A stretch of 64,000 nucleotides of DNA from Candidatus Roseilinea sp. (GCA_025998955.1 AP024676.1:558001-622000), one strand, 5' to 3'; shown: positions 50,295-58,466, counted from the first letter of the stretch. Notes: generated by a model not told the origin, from the letters alone. A program made the numbers and translations.

Positions 50295-52237
50295 AACTGG
50301 TAGACCGTGACGAGCGAGGCGATGGCGAGCGCAATGAAGCATGCCGTCCATCCGGCAACGATGATTGCGCGTCCCTTCCGGCCGACCTCCTCGGCCAGCG
50401 TTGCCCAACCGAACGTCAGCGCTAGCATCGTCGAGATGATGGCCGGGTAGGCATAGCGTGCGCCGGCGATCCACAGTCGGCCTTCCAGCCCCACCATCAC
50501 TCCGCGCATCAGCGCAGGTAACCAGGCAACCGCAATCGCCAGCCCGATGATCACCACCGTCGCCCAATCTACTGCGCGCCTGCGTCGCCATAGCATGACG
50601 AGCGTACACATCAGGCTGATTGCTGTAATGACTGCCAGCGCGACGTACCAGCCGTCGGCCAGCGGCACGTTACCCCAGGAGAAGCGTGCCCAGAAGGTCT
50701 GGAACATATGCTCAACCGTCATCCGGTGATACCAGCCCGTGCCGATCGGGTCGAGCAGCGACGCAACGCCCAAGATCCAACTCACCCATTCGGGCGTGAA
50801 CCGATGCATGAATTGCTCGAGCTGTGGGCGCAGTGCGGGCCACATATCTTCGCCGGAAGCGTTACGCGCCAGGTTCTCGAATGGCCGGCCGCCCCATTCG
50901 CCGTGGCTGGACCGGGCGTCTGTGAAGCGCGGCGGCGAATCGGTCGGAAATTCGCCGACGGCAAGGACGATCCCATCCAGCATGACCGCCGTCGTTGTAT
51001 CCGGCGCTTGAGCCACTGATGGCAAGATCAGTCGGACATAGCCGGCGTGCGGCGAGATCGTCCCTGTGATCGCTACAAAATGCGGCGTCGCGTCCAGCGC
51101 CACAACCACGTTCAGTTGCTCCCGATAGTTGTAGTTGATCGTTGGTGACGTTGTCTCGATGACTGGTGTATCGTCGTCTGGGTGATTCGTGCGCTGTGCC
51201 CACATCCACGCGCCGAAAGTGACCGTCTGGCCGCGCATTTTTGCGACCGACGCTGGCGGAATAGACTGGAAGACATATGGGGGAGGGTGTCCCGGTGCAG
51301 CGACGATCCGAATCGCGTGCTTGCCATGCGGGATCGAACCACAACTTCTGACGTCGCACCGCGTGTGCTCGTGTTGCAGCGTAACCGTGCTGCGATACCA
51401 CAGCGCTGCATCGCCGATGTCGAAGAGCGCGACCAGCGTTGCCGCACTGCCCAGCGCAAATGTGCCCCAGGCCAACGGCCGCCATCGCCCGCGCAGCGCG
51501 CCGAAGAGCAAGATGACCGGGACCAGCGCCAGCGCCGGCGCGGCCGTGCCCTTCGCCTGCACACACAGCAGCGCAGATGCGATGACCCAAAGCGCGTTCG
51601 ACAGCGTCTGCCGAGCAGGGCGCGGCTGGTTGTGTGGATTGAGCAGACGTGCGCTGCTCCACGTGAACAGAGAGAACGCGGCGATCGCGCCGACGTCGCT
51701 GTTCACCGCCGTCATCAGGTCGGTGAACGCCGGCAGTAGTGCGATGCCGCATGGCAGCATCCAGCGTAGTGGGTGCCCGGATAATGTCAGCGCAGCGGCG
51801 ACGCCCCAGGCGCACGCCACTGTGAACAAAAATAGCAGCAATGAGGTGAGACGCGCGGCGTAGAGCTGTTGCTCGATGCTGCGTTCGCGCATAAGCGCCA
51901 TTGCTGCAGCGGGTAAGAAGTAATACAAGGGCGAGTCTTGGAGTTGGGAGTAGCCGATATGCGGTGCCGGTGCGTCGGGATCATCCACGTCCGGCGGAGG
52001 AAACCGGCCGATGTAGAAGCCGCTGCGGATCATCGAGCGGACGAAGGCGATGCGCATCTCGCGATCCACGTCGTCGGGCGAGGGCAGCGTCCCCTTGTGG
52101 GCGATCAACCAGGCATATTCGGCATGCGATGGCTCGTCGTAGTGCTCCCACGGCGGGACCACGAACACCCAGATTAGCCCGTGGACGAGGGCGAGCGTGA
52201 GCGCCAAGAGGAGTTCGCGCGGCATAGCGATTCGCAT
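50270..52237 (-). CDS. Large membrane glycosyltransferase-like protein (GT-C/DUF2142-like)
   Basis: The 655-residue protein has about 11-12 transmembrane helices. The first loop reads VVPPWEHYDEPSHAEYAWLI. The acidic E-x-x-D-E-P pattern right after helix 1 is typical of GT-C lipid-sugar-dependent transferases, and the following HIGYSQLQDSPLYYF fits DUF2142-like proteins. A big extracytoplasmic insertion (about residues 270-480) is beta-rich and contains the carbohydrate-binding-like strands KMRGQTVTFGAWMWAQR and HAGYVRLILPSVAQ. It would transfer a sugar from a polyprenyl-phosphate donor on the outer face. It runs leftward, convergent with the O-antigen ligase gene, and precedes the next gene by 4 nt in operon order. 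Confidence 0.75.
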   Translation of the reverse strand: MRIAMPRELLLALTLALVHGLIWVFVVPPWEHYDEPSHAEYAWLIAHKGTLPSPDDVDREMRIAFVRSMIRSGFYIGRFPPPDVDDPDAPAPHIGYSQLQDSPLYYFLPAAAMALMRERSIEQQLYAARLTSLLLFLFTVACAWGVAAALTLSGHPLRWMLPCGIALLPAFTDLMTAVNSDVGAIAAFSLFTWSSARLLNPHNQPRPARQTLSNALWVIASALLCVQAKGTAAPALALVPVILLFGALRGRWRPLAWGTFALGSAATLVALFDIGDAALWYRSTVTLQHEHTRCDVRSCGSIPHGKHAIRIVAAPGHPPPYVFQSIPPASVAKMRGQTVTFGAWMWAQRTNHPDDDTPVIETTSPTINYNYREQLNVVVALDATPHFVAITGTISPHAGYVRLILPSVAQAPDTTTAVMLDGIVLAVGEFPTDSPPRFTDARSSHGEWGGRPFENLARNASGEDMWPALRPQLEQFMHRFTPEWVSWILGVASLLDPIGTGWYHRMTVEHMFQTFWARFSWGNVPLADGWYVALAVITAISLMCTLVMLWRRRRAVDWATVVIIGLAIAVAWLPALMRGVMVGLEGRLWIAGARYAYPAIISTMLALTFGWATLAEEVGRKGRAIIVAGWTACFIALAIASLVTVYQFYAARGTG

Positions 52238-52241
52238 GCTG

Positions 52242-53057
52242 TCACTCGCGACGCGGTCGTCGCCCCAGCCGTTGGCGCAGCACGCGGGCCAGAAAGAGTG
52301 GATTGCCGATCAAGTAGCGACGCCACAGTCGCCCTGGCTCGGCCAACAAGCGCCCGAGCCATTCCAAGCCATGATCGGTCATCCAACGTGGGGCGCGCCG
52401 AGCATTGCCGCTAACGTAGTCAAAGAGCGCGCCGACGGTGATCGCGACCTTCACATGCGGCATACGATCCCAGTTATCGCGCAGCCAGTACTCTTGCGCC
52501 GGCATGCCAAAGCCCACCAGTAAGATGTCGGGACGAACGGCTTCGATCTTTGCCAGTACGTCGCAATTCTCATGGCTGTTCGGGCGTTTATCGAAATGTC
52601 CGTGGTGCACACCGGCGATTGCGAGGCTAGTATATTGACGCCTCAGCACATCTGCCGCCCGTTCTGCAATGCCTGGCTGGCCTCCTAGCAAATACAACGA
52701 CAGCCGATGATTGACGCATGCGGTGCATAGCTCGCCGATCCAGTCTGGCGGCGTGTAGCGATAGGGCGTAGGCAAGCCGGCCAGCCGCGCGCCCCAGCGC
52801 ACACCGAATCCATCGCAGAACACCACCGTCGCAATGTCGTTGAAGAATTCGCGCAGCGCCGGCTGCTCGTGGGCCAGGTTCAATCCATGCGCGTTCACGT
52901 AGGCAACGATCATCCGGCAATCCGACGTCGCGCAAGCCGTGATGTGTGCGATCAGCCCAACCAAGGGCAAGATGTGCACGCGCACGCCGAGCAGATGGAC
53001 GGCCGGCGCGCTGGCATGCTGCGAAGGCCAAGGCCATACGTCAAGGGTGGGGCGCAT
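52242..53057 (-). CDS. WecB/TagA/CpsF family glycosyltransferase (GT26)
   Basis: The 271-residue enzyme has the GT26 signatures IVAYVNAHGLNLAHEQPALR, VVFCDGFGVRWGARLAGLPT, and LSLYLLGGQPGIAERAADVL. Further on come IAGVHHGHFD and DILLVGFGMPAQEYWLRDNW. Family members add ManNAcA or ManNAc to an undecaprenyl-linked acceptor (ECA, teichoic acid linkage unit) and are peripheral membrane proteins. The donor here is not determined. The N-terminal extension before ATG 53057 in the long open frame is Cys/Arg-rich and lies in the upstream gene, so it was left out. It overlaps the preceding LPG-synthase-like gene by 17 bp and is followed 4 nt later by the GT-C gene. Confidence 0.88.
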   Translation of the reverse strand: MRPTLDVWPWPSQHASAPAVHLLGVRVHILPLVGLIAHITACATSDCRMIVAYVNAHGLNLAHEQPALREFFNDIATVVFCDGFGVRWGARLAGLPTPYRYTPPDWIGELCTACVNHRLSLYLLGGQPGIAERAADVLRRQYTSLAIAGVHHGHFDKRPNSHENCDVLAKIEAVRPDILLVGFGMPAQEYWLRDNWDRMPHVKVAITVGALFDYVSGNARRAPRWMTDHGLEWLGRLLAEPGRLWRRYLIGNPLFLARVLRQRLGRRPRRE

Positions 53058-54117
53058 GCTGGATCGGCGATGAGGCAGGCTGCGGGCGCATCGGCGGCAG
53101 GAAGGTTGCAATTGCCGCGAGCAGCAGCGTGCCATAGACCAACACGTATAACACGCTGCCGTAGGCCAGCGCATCCGCATTGCTCACGCCCATCGTCGTC
53201 AACACTCCCAGCGACACCAGCGAAAAGATCCCGACGTTGCCCGGCACCGGCGAGAACACTGAAGTGGTCTGCAAGGCAAGCAGCAATAACACATGGCCGG
53301 CGAGGCCGATGCGAATGTCGAACGCCTGTGCGAGCGCGATGTTCGTCAGGATGGCCACCGTCCAGATCAGCGCGCTGTAGCTCAACATCTCCAGCCAACG
53401 TCCGGCGCGGCCCTTCCACACCAGGTCGGCAGGCGATGTGGCGGTGGCAATGTCGAGCCAGGCCTCGACCCTTGGCATGAATTTGAACAAACGGCGGCGA
53501 AAGCCGGTCGAACTCAGCGCGCTCAAGCCACTCACCAGTAGCACACCGGCTAGCGCTGTGATCAGCAACCGGACGACCGGAGGGGAGAATCCTTCAGGTA
53601 ATGGCGCCAGCAACAGGGTGCAAGCGAAAGCCGCGAGGACGAGTGAGTCGGCGCTCTTCTCGACGACTACGGCGCTCGTCGTCCACAGCAGCGAGCCTGG
53701 CCGGTTCTGCGCAGCCCGCCAAATGCGCCAGATGTCGCCCACGCGAATCGGCGACAGCCAGTTGATCACTTGCCCGACCAGGGTGGCCTGGCCGGCAGCG
53801 CGTGCGCCTACGGCGCGATCCCATTCCAGCAGGCGCTTGAATCGCACGACGCGCAGCAACTGACCCGCGCAGATGAGCAGGATGGTCATGACGATCCACT
53901 CGATATGCACGGTTTGGACGGATGCCCAGAGTGCTTCGAGCGAGACCGACTGCACAACCGCGGCGAGAGCAATCAGCAGCAGCAGTAGCGCGATGACCGA
54001 TACGAGGATCTTCGAGCGGTGCGAGCCCAGCAACGACCAGCTGATGAGCGTTGTATCTGAAGCAGGCGCTTCGTCGAGTCGGGCGGCGGAGGGAATCGGC
54101 GTCGAGGACTCTTGCAT
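53041..54117 (-). CDS. UPF0104/AglD-like integral membrane protein (LPG synthase TM region)
   Basis: The 358-residue protein starts with a soluble leader (residues 1-30) and about eight transmembrane helices. It carries features of the lysylphosphatidylglycerol synthase transmembrane family: LLRVVRFKRLLEWDRAVGAR, VGQVINWLSPIRVGDIWRIW, VVVEKSADSLVLAAFACT and SVFSPVPGNVGIFSLVSLGV. The aminoacyl-transferring domain of MprF is absent, so lipid aminoacylation is unlikely; members of this type occur in glycan loci as flippase-like or GT-associated proteins. On the minus strand TATAAT lies 10 nt before ATG 54117, so this is the start of a leftward three-gene operon with a leaderless first transcript. 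Confidence 0.85.
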   Translation of the reverse strand: MQESSTPIPSAARLDEAPASDTTLISWSLLGSHRSKILVSVIALLLLLIALAAVVQSVSLEALWASVQTVHIEWIVMTILLICAGQLLRVVRFKRLLEWDRAVGARAAGQATLVGQVINWLSPIRVGDIWRIWRAAQNRPGSLLWTTSAVVVEKSADSLVLAAFACTLLLAPLPEGFSPPVVRLLITALAGVLLVSGLSALSSTGFRRRLFKFMPRVEAWLDIATATSPADLVWKGRAGRWLEMLSYSALIWTVAILTNIALAQAFDIRIGLAGHVLLLLALQTTSVFSPVPGNVGIFSLVSLGVLTTMGVSNADALAYGSVLYVLVYGTLLLAAIATFLPPMRPQPASSPIQHAPHP

Positions 54118-54127
54118 CGCACCGGCG

Positions 54128-54133
54128 ATTATA
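54128..54133 (-). promoter_or_regulatory. Consensus -10 TATAAT (minus strand), 10 nt before ATG 54117
   Basis: ATTATA on the plus strand reads TATAAT leftward and is followed by 10 nt to the start codon. No Shine-Dalgarno lies between. It is the likely promoter of the leftward part of the polysaccharide locus. Confidence 0.5.
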
Positions 54134-54229
54134 CGTTTATGGGCGATCGAATTGCACGTTCTGAGCGTGGGCGATAAGCTATGCTTACCATGACGACGAA
54201 GAAGGTCAACGACTCGAATGGAGTGAGCT

Positions 54230-55219
54230 ATGAACATCCTGGCCGGTGACGTCGGCGGCACCAAGACCATCCTGGCGATCTTTTCGCGCACGCAGGGGCT
54301 GCACGACCCGATCGTCGAGGCGACTTTCGTCAGCGCGAACTATCCCGACCTCGAATCCATCGTTAAGGAGTTTCTAAGCAAGACCGATCTACGCGTGGAA
54401 CAGGCTGCCTTCGGCGTGGCCGGCCCGGTGTTGAACGGCGTGGCGCGCATCACCAACTTGCCCTGGGTGATGGACGAGACGAAGCTGGGCGAAGCGCTGG
54501 GGCTGCGCGGCGTGAAGTTGATCAACGACCTCGAGGCCATTGCCAACGCTGTGCCTGTGTTGGAAACAGAGGATGGGGTGCCGTTGAATGACGTACAGCC
54601 GGCGCCTGGAGGTGCTATCGGCGTAATCGCGCCGGGCACCGGACTGGGTGAAGCGTTCTTGCTCTGGGTGAACGGCGGTTATCGGGCCTTCCCTTCCGAG
54701 GGTGGCCACAATGACTTTGCGCCCAGTAACGAACTCGAGAGCGAGCTGCTGCGCTACCTGCAGCGCAAATTCGGCCGGGCCAGCTATGAACGCGTGTGTT
54801 CCGGCATCGGCATTCCCAACGTGTATCAGTTCCTGCGCGATTGCGCCTACATTCAGGAATCGCCCTGGGTCGCCGAGCAACTGGCCGCGGCCAAGGATCC
54901 GACGCCGGTGATCGTGTCCAACGCGCTGACCGAGCCGCCCGACCCGCTGTGCGCGCGCGTGATGGACATCTTCACCTCGGTGCTGGCGGCCAAAGCAGGC
55001 AATCTGGCGCTGACGGTGATTGCGACCGGCGGCATCTACCTCGGTGGTGGCATCCCACCACGCATCCTGCCGTTGCTGCAACGCGAATCGTTCATGAACA
55101 CTTTCCGCTACAAAGGGCGCTTGTCGGGGTTGATGGAGCGCATTCCGGTGCGCGTTATCATGAACAGCAAGGCAGGCTTATTGGGCGCAGCACGCGTGGC
55201 CGCTGGAATTGATAATTGA
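54230..55219 (+). CDS. glk: Glucokinase, Glk family
   Basis: The 329-residue enzyme phosphorylates glucose with ATP. The phosphate-1 motif is NILAGDVGGTKTILAIF (residues 2-18). The catalytic Asp lies in VKLINDLEAIANAV, and the adenosine/sugar region shows IGVIAPGTGLGEAFLLW and the FPSEGGHNDFAP segment. This matches bacterial Glk (PF02685), not the ROK type with its zinc Cys motif. GGAG about 9 nt before ATG is the ribosome binding site. The gene stands alone, divergent from the polysaccharide operon, and a long heptamer array begins right after its stop. It probably feeds glycolysis and nucleotide-sugar synthesis for the neighbouring locus. Confidence 0.92.
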   Translation: MNILAGDVGGTKTILAIFSRTQGLHDPIVEATFVSANYPDLESIVKEFLSKTDLRVEQAAFGVAGPVLNGVARITNLPWVMDETKLGEALGLRGVKLINDLEAIANAVPVLETEDGVPLNDVQPAPGGAIGVIAPGTGLGEAFLLWVNGGYRAFPSEGGHNDFAPSNELESELLRYLQRKFGRASYERVCSGIGIPNVYQFLRDCAYIQESPWVAEQLAAAKDPTPVIVSNALTEPPDPLCARVMDIFTSVLAAKAGNLALTVIATGGIYLGGGIPPRILPLLQRESFMNTFRYKGRLSGLMERIPVRVIMNSKAGLLGAARVAAGIDN

Positions 55220-55345
55220 GGGGTCAGAGGTCAGAGGTCAGGGGGCAGAGGTCAGAGGTCAGAGGTCAGGGGGCAGAGGTCAGAGCTCAGAAGTCAGAGC
55301 TCAGAAGTCAGGGCTCAAAGCTCACGGCTCACCGCTCAGCGCTCT
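55220..55345. repeat. GAGGTCA/AGCTCA heptamer array of 18 units between convergent genes
   Basis: Starting on the base after the glk stop, 126 bp read as 18 heptamers in one register: GGGGTCA, GAGGTCA (two), GGGGGCA, GAGGTCA (three), GGGGGCA, GAGGTCA, GAGCTCA, GAAGTCA, GAGCTCA, GAAGTCA, GGGCTCA, AAGCTCA, CGGCTCA, CCGCTCA, GCGCTCT. The register continues into the 3' end of rpe, whose stop codon and last residues (LSGEP) are encoded by the final units. Confidence 0.9.
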
Positions 55346-55984
55346 GCGCAGCGCTGCCATTCCCTCGGCTACGCCGTGCTTGGGCGAATATACGGCCGAG
55401 CCGACGACGGCGATGCTCGCGCCGGCGTCGCGCACTTCGCGGATGGTATGCACGTTCACGCCGCCATCCACTTCCAACTCGGCGTTCGGGTTGACTGCGT
55501 TCAACATCTCGCGCATGCGGCGGATGCGGTGGGTTGCGCCGGGGATGTATGCCTGGCCGCCGAAGCCCGGTTCCACCGACATGATCAGCACGAGGTCTAC
55601 CAGCGGCAACGCCTCTTCGATTGCGCTGAGCGGGGTGAGCGGGTTGAGCGTGATGCCGACTTGTAAATCGAGCTTGCGCAGCGCCTGAATCGTCGAATAG
55701 AGGTGCGGGCAGGCTTCGACATGCACGATGATGCGCTGCATGCCGGCTGCCTTGTAATCGTCGAAGAAGCGCTGCGGCGCTTGCACCATCAGGTGCGCCT
55801 CGCAGGGCAGGGATGTGCTCCGTCGCACGGCTTCGCAGACGGCCGGCCCGAACGTGATGTTGGGCACGAGCATGCCATCCATCACGTCGAGATGAATCCA
55901 ATCGGCGCCTGCGTCCTCGGCAGCTTTGACCTGTTCGCCCAGCCGCGCGAAGTCTGCTGTGTAGATCGAAGGTGCGAGTTTCAT
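55322..55984 (-). CDS. rpe: Ribulose-phosphate 3-epimerase
   Basis: The 220-residue TIM barrel interconverts ribulose-5-phosphate and xylulose-5-phosphate. It begins KLAPSIYTADFARLGEQV and has the metal and catalytic residues in WIHLDVMDGMLVPNITFG (His and Asp). AHLMVQAPQRFF, IIVHVEACPHL, and DLVLIMSVEPGFGGQAYIP follow, then the second catalytic Asp in LEVDGGVN and the phosphate site VVGSAVY. All residues expected are present and the length is normal. The minus-strand TACAAT at 55993-55998 lies 8 nt before the ATG with no Shine-Dalgarno. The C-terminus runs into a heptamer repeat array. Confidence 0.95.
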   Translation of the reverse strand: MKLAPSIYTADFARLGEQVKAAEDAGADWIHLDVMDGMLVPNITFGPAVCEAVRRSTSLPCEAHLMVQAPQRFFDDYKAAGMQRIIVHVEACPHLYSTIQALRKLDLQVGITLNPLTPLSAIEEALPLVDLVLIMSVEPGFGGQAYIPGATHRIRRMREMLNAVNPNAELEVDGGVNVHTIREVRDAGASIAVVGSAVYSPKHGVAEGMAALRRALSGEP

Positions 55985-55992
55985 CGGCCCGC

Positions 55993-55998
55993 ATTGTA
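55993..55998 (-). promoter_or_regulatory. -10-like hexamer TACAAT (minus strand), 8 nt before the rpe ATG
   Basis: TACAAT followed by 8 nt and ATG 55984 predicts a leaderless rpe transcript. It lies beside the divergent promoter at 56015-56042. Confidence 0.42.
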
Positions 55999-56014
55999 GG
56001 CAAAAAGCATCGTT

Positions 56015-56042
56015 TTGACTTTCACCCGCGCCGGGCTAATAT
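56015..56042 (+). promoter_or_regulatory. Sigma70-type promoter TTGACT-N16-TAATAT
   Basis: TTGACT at 56015-56020 and TAATAT at 56037-56042 are 16 bp apart, close to consensus. The expected start of transcription (about 56049-56050) is only a few bases before GTG 56054. A TTG at 56015 that would extend the reading frame lies within the -35 box and is therefore not the translation start. Confidence 0.65.
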
Positions 56043-56053
56043 TGGCTCTCGCT

Positions 56054-57061
56054 GTGAACGCCAAAGTTGCCTTTGGACTCTCCTGTTATACCTTCCCTTT
56101 TACTTGTGGGTTCTTGAAGTGTGACGACCGGTGCACCTGCCCAAACCCGATGAACGGCCTCGACCTGGTCGAGCTGGCGGCGCAGCATGGTATGACCAGC
56201 GTCGAATGCCCACTCACCATCCTCCCGGATCATACGGAAGCCGGCATGGATCGTTTCGGTGCGTTGTTGCAATCGAAGGGGATGACCTATGTGCTCGACC
56301 TGCCGGTGCTGGAAGTGGAGCAGGCGCGCGTCTGGCTGCCGCTGGCCAAGCGCGCCGGCGCACGTGTGGTGCGCTGTATGGTCAGCGATTTTCTCGAGGG
56401 CGCGCGCGCCACGTATGCGCCGGATTGGAATGCCCACATGCGCGAGATGATTGCGAAACTGCTGGCCGTGCGCCCGCTGCTCGATGAACTGGACATGGTG
56501 CTGGCCATCGAGAATCATCAAGACGTCAACTCAGACGATCTGCTGGTGTTGTGCCAGGCCGGTGGGCCGCGCGTGGGTGTCACGCTCGATGTAGTGAACC
56601 CGCTGGCGGTGGCCGAGGAGCCGTATGAGTTCGCGCGCCGATTGGGCGCGCGCATCTTCAACGTCCACATCAAGGATTACACCATCCATCCCACGCCCAG
56701 CGGTTACAACCTGGTGCGCGCCAGCATCGGTGAGGGGTGTATTGACTGGCGCGCTATGCTGACGCTGCTGCGCGAGATCGCCCCAGGCGCGACATGGCAC
56801 ATTGAGCTGGCGGCGTTGAATGCGCGTCATATCCGGCTGTATGAGGATCAATGGTGGCGGGGCTATCCGCCGCGCGACATCCGCAGCATGCTGGCGTTGT
56901 TCCGCTTTCTCGCCCGGCATATGCAGCCGGCCGACGCACCATGGCAGACGCCTTGGGAACTCGGTGCACCCGCCGAAGAATGCGAGCGCTATGAGCGCGA
57001 CCAGCTCGAACGCACGGTGCGTTATCTCAAGACGGAGCTTGCCGATCTAGTCGGTGTGTGA
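56054..57061 (+). CDS. Sugar phosphate isomerase/epimerase-like TIM barrel protein
   Basis: The 335-residue protein begins (GTG) NAKVAFGLSCYTFPFTCGFL and has the AP endonuclease-2/xylose isomerase-like barrel. Strands and metal ligands can be seen in GMTSVECPLTILPDH, ARVVRCMVSDFLEG, DMVLAIENHQDVNSDDLLVL (Glu and His ligands), VGVTLDVVNPLAVAEEPYEF, IFNVHIKDY and WHIELAALNAR. Members act as epimerases, dehydratases or isomerases on sugars; the exact substrate is unknown. The short N-terminal Cys cluster (CYTFPFTCGFLKC-D-D-R-C-x-C) is unusual and may bind metal or be structural. The gene heads a rightward catabolic-looking run and has its own strong promoter. Confidence 0.78.
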   Translation: MNAKVAFGLSCYTFPFTCGFLKCDDRCTCPNPMNGLDLVELAAQHGMTSVECPLTILPDHTEAGMDRFGALLQSKGMTYVLDLPVLEVEQARVWLPLAKRAGARVVRCMVSDFLEGARATYAPDWNAHMREMIAKLLAVRPLLDELDMVLAIENHQDVNSDDLLVLCQAGGPRVGVTLDVVNPLAVAEEPYEFARRLGARIFNVHIKDYTIHPTPSGYNLVRASIGEGCIDWRAMLTLLREIAPGATWHIELAALNARHIRLYEDQWWRGYPPRDIRSMLALFRFLARHMQPADAPWQTPWELGAPAEECERYERDQLERTVRYLKTELADLVGV

Positions 57062-57063
57062 CC

Positions 57064-57126
57064 GGTCACGGGTCATCGGTAACTGGTAAGTGTGAGTGCT
57101 GGCGAATGGCCATTACCGATTACCGA
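57064..57126. repeat. Heptanucleotide-register array, inverted (GGTAACT / TTACCGA)
   Basis: Nine heptamers in register: GGTCACG, GGTCATC, GGTAACT, GGTAAGT, GTGAGTG, CTGGCGA, ATGGCCA, TTACCGA, TTACCGA. Positions 57075-57089 are complementary to 57113-57127 at 13 of 15 bases, so a stem with a 23-nt loop can form. The TTACCGA unit is shared with the array at 233-309. Confidence 0.75.
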
Positions 57127-57149
57127 TGAACGTTTCACCATTGTCTACG

Positions 57150-58190
57150 ATGTCTCTTTTGACCCACGGAACGCGGGTGGTGATGCCTGCGCCTTACACG
57201 ATTACTATCGAGACATACGATGTACCGGCGCCGGCGCATGGCCAGGTGCTGGTCGAATGCGAAGCCAGCGCCATCAGCGCCGGCACCGAATTGGCTGTTT
57301 ACACCGGGGTACACCAGTGGCTGAACGACCCGACGCGGGCGTGGCCCAAGTGGCCGTTCACGCCCGGCTACAGCGGGGTAGGGCGGATCATCGCCGTCGG
57401 CGATGGCGTGACGCGCTTCAACATCGGCGACCGCGTCGTCTGGCCCAGCCGGCATGAGACGCATGCCATCGTGGATGTGGAGCAGCCGCATGCTTTGGTC
57501 TTCCCCATCGCCGAGCATGTGCCGGCGCAGGTTGCCGCCTTCGCCGTGCTGGCGCGCTTTCCGCTGTCGGCGCTCGTGCAGAGCGACCAGATCATCGGAC
57601 GATGCGTCGCCGTCATGGGCCTGGGCACGATCGGCCAGATCGCGCTGCGACTCTACGCCGCTGCCGGCGCTTACCCGCTCATCGGCATAGACGGCGTCGG
57701 GAGTCGGCGCGCGCTGGCAGAGAAGGTGCATGGCGTCGTGACCTTTGCGCCCGAGGATCCCCAACTCAAGGATAGGCTGCGGGCGTCTAATTTCGGTCAG
57801 TTGCCGGACATCGTGGTGGATGCGACCGGCTTTCCGAACGCGGTGAAGACGGCGATGAACATCGTGACCGACGGCGGGCGCGTGGTGATGGTGGGCAGCC
57901 CGCGCGGCATCGCCGGCGACGTGGACTTCTACTGGGATCTCCATGGCCGCTCGATCACGCTGATCGGCGCGCACGGCAGCGCCATCGGCTGGGAGCCACG
58001 CGAGAAGTTCCCCTATACCGTGCCGCGCGCGATGCGCCTGCTTATCGCTTTGTTGGAGAGCGGCCGACTGAGGCTCGAAGAGATCGTCTCGCATTTTGCA
58101 CATGCCCACGAGGCCAAAGCGATGTATGACGGCCTGCTCAACGACAAGGAGCAGTATCACGCCGTGGCGCTGCGGTGGCAGACTCAGTAG
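57150..58190 (+). CDS. Zinc-binding (medium-chain) dehydrogenase, sugar/alcohol type
   Basis: This 346-residue MDR-fold oxidoreductase has the GroES-like catalytic domain with TRVVMPAPYTITIETYDVPA, EASAISAGTELAVYTG and TPGYSGVGRIIAVGDGVTRF. The Rossmann domain follows with GRCVAVMGLGTIGQIALRLY, the GLGTIG dinucleotide loop, and IDGVGSRRALAEK for the cofactor 2'-OH side. The structural-zinc Cys cluster is absent, and the catalytic Cys usual in alcohol dehydrogenases is not at the SAGTE position. It resembles the dehydrogenases of bacteriochlorophyllide/threonine-like sugar pathways (SAGTE group) that oxidise inositol or sugar alcohols. The start is ambiguous among 57096, 57126 and 57150, and 57150 best fits the family. 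Confidence 0.8.
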   Translation: MSLLTHGTRVVMPAPYTITIETYDVPAPAHGQVLVECEASAISAGTELAVYTGVHQWLNDPTRAWPKWPFTPGYSGVGRIIAVGDGVTRFNIGDRVVWPSRHETHAIVDVEQPHALVFPIAEHVPAQVAAFAVLARFPLSALVQSDQIIGRCVAVMGLGTIGQIALRLYAAAGAYPLIGIDGVGSRRALAEKVHGVVTFAPEDPQLKDRLRASNFGQLPDIVVDATGFPNAVKTAMNIVTDGGRVVMVGSPRGIAGDVDFYWDLHGRSITLIGAHGSAIGWEPREKFPYTVPRAMRLLIALLESGRLRLEEIVSHFAHAHEAKAMYDGLLNDKEQYHAVALRWQTQ

Positions 58191-58222
58191 TTGAAAACAT
58201 CGGCTCGCACTTGCCGCCGCCC

Positions 58223-58325
58223 GGCGACTAAAGTCGCGGGCTACACGATGCCAAGTCCCTGCAGGACTGATTTTGAGCCTGCGAAGCAGGCTTCGCTGTG
58301 CGTAGCCCGCAGCTTTAGCTGCAGG
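58223..58325. repeat. REP-like compound palindrome
   Basis: Two short palindromes flank a third one. GCGACT-AA-AGTCGC (from 58225) ends in GGGCTAC; AGCCTGC-GAA-GCAGGCT occupies 58276-58292; and GTAGCCC-GCAGCT-TT-AGCTGC runs from 58302. The outer GGGCTAC and GTAGCCC copies are inverted, so the whole forms one large hairpin. Elements with GTAGCCCGCAGCTTTAGCTGC-type arms occur in many copies in Chloroflexota genomes to my knowledge. The rest of the gap 58191-58466 holds a heptamer array and no gene. Confidence 0.75.
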
Positions 58326-58370
58326 TCAGGGCACAGCATGTGCGAGTGTAAACGGAAATGTTTCAACTAC

Positions 58371-58447
58371 TGAGACTGAGACTAGAGATTAGCGATTCGA
58401 TCTCCAATCTCCAATCTCCAATCTCCAATCTCCAATCTCTTTCTCCT
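58371..58447. repeat. Heptanucleotide-register array of the CCAATCT family
   Basis: Eleven heptamers in register: TGAGACT, GAGACTA, GAGATTA, GCGATTC, GATCTCC, AATCTCC four times, AATCTCT, TTCTCCT. The same order, GAGATTA units followed by CAATCTC units, is seen at 3912-4037, about 54 kb away. It lies just before the ribosome binding site of the next gene. Confidence 0.85.
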
Positions 58448-58466
58448 AACCTTGCGAGGCTAAATC

